Source: XYD1-FULL-44-32 sp964433715 (GTDB lineage: Bacteria; Patescibacteriota; Minisyncoccia; Phycocordibacterales; XYD1-FULL-46-19). Taken from it: a DNA stretch of 11,572 nt. A program made the position numbers and the translations under genes. Every line of letters starts with the position of its first letter. Within the stretch, counting starts at the first letter, position 1. The DNA lies in contig CAYSSL010000018.1 of assembly GCA_964433715.1 (NCBI GenBank), positions 1 through 11,572 of the forward strand, written 5' to 3'. The notes under the pieces were generated by a model. The model ran no database searches, was not told the DNA's origin, and saw only the letters and a program-made list of their open reading frames with translations. This document shows, in pieces, positions 11,518 through 11,572 of the stretch.

Positions 11518-11572
11518 TGGCGGGCCCACGAGGACTCGAACCTCGAACTACGGTTTTGGAGACCGGCGTTTT
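11518..11572 (-). tRNA. tRNA-Trp(CCA), 5' part cut by window edge
   Basis: Read on the minus strand from the window edge: anticodon loop CTCCAAA with anticodon CCA (tryptophan), T arm CGAGG-TTCGAGT-CCTCG, 3' acceptor strand TGGGCCC, discriminator G73 (the identity base for Trp) and an encoded CCA at 11520-11518. The D arm and the 5' acceptor strand lie outside the window. Confidence 0.93.

Noticed and set aside
1..11572. CRISPR array, complete insertion sequence or toxin-antitoxin pair
   Set aside because: No regularly spaced repeats, no transposase gene and no recognisable toxin or antitoxin were found.

Overview
The window looks like a piece of a small, compact bacterial genome of the Patescibacteria/CPR type, probably a Parcubacteria-like lineage. 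The reasons are short intergenic gaps, mostly absent Shine-Dalgarno sites, start codons sitting right behind -10 boxes, an initiation factor IF-2 of only 508 residues without the usual N-terminal region, and a DUF4446-infB-rbfA gene order. The lineage is inferred from gene content and style, not from a database search. G+C is roughly 40% by eye, apart from one clearly richer small gene near the right end.

Layout. Positions 1-52 are the 5' part of a tRNA-Lys(CUU) on the minus strand, divergent from an unrecognised 356-residue protein (154-1224), which converges on a 101-residue unrecognised minus-strand protein (1227-1532). Positions 1533-1963 are a tRNA-Cys locus: one intact tRNA-Cys, a 159-bp unit downstream whose ends are 16-bp copies of the tRNA 3' end, and an upstream second tRNA-Cys whose anticodon is split by a GC-rich palindrome. 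A minus-strand operon of a DUF4446 membrane protein, infB and rbfA follows (4325 down to 1964), with translation initiation and 30S maturation roles.

From 4369 the plus strand carries a cysteine desulfurase, a Mn-type superoxide dismutase, a membrane-anchored HtrA-fold protein whose three catalytic residues all appear to be lost, and a ClpB disaggregase with an unexpected Met-Gly-Phe loop at the place where ClpC binds ClpP. Together these suggest sulfur supply, oxidative defence and protein quality control. A strong terminator closes this block at 9956.

The right part holds a small PD-(D/E)XK endonuclease of the intron-homing type, a tRNA-Tyr(GUA), ribosomal protein bL33 in its cysteine-free form, a palindromic terminator, a GC-rich 87-residue Cys/His protein on the minus strand with its own strong ribosome binding site and terminator, an unexplained stretch of about 250 bp, and the 3' part of a tRNA-Trp(CCA) cut by the window edge.

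Regulation. Several promoters have a -35 box, an exact 17-bp spacer and a -10 box. At 154, 6321 and 10008 the start codon begins 7 nt after the last -10 base, as expected for leaderless mRNAs. No CRISPR array, complete insertion sequence or large new system was found; the most unusual signals are the tRNA-Cys locus, the HtrA-like pseudoprotease and the ClpB loop.
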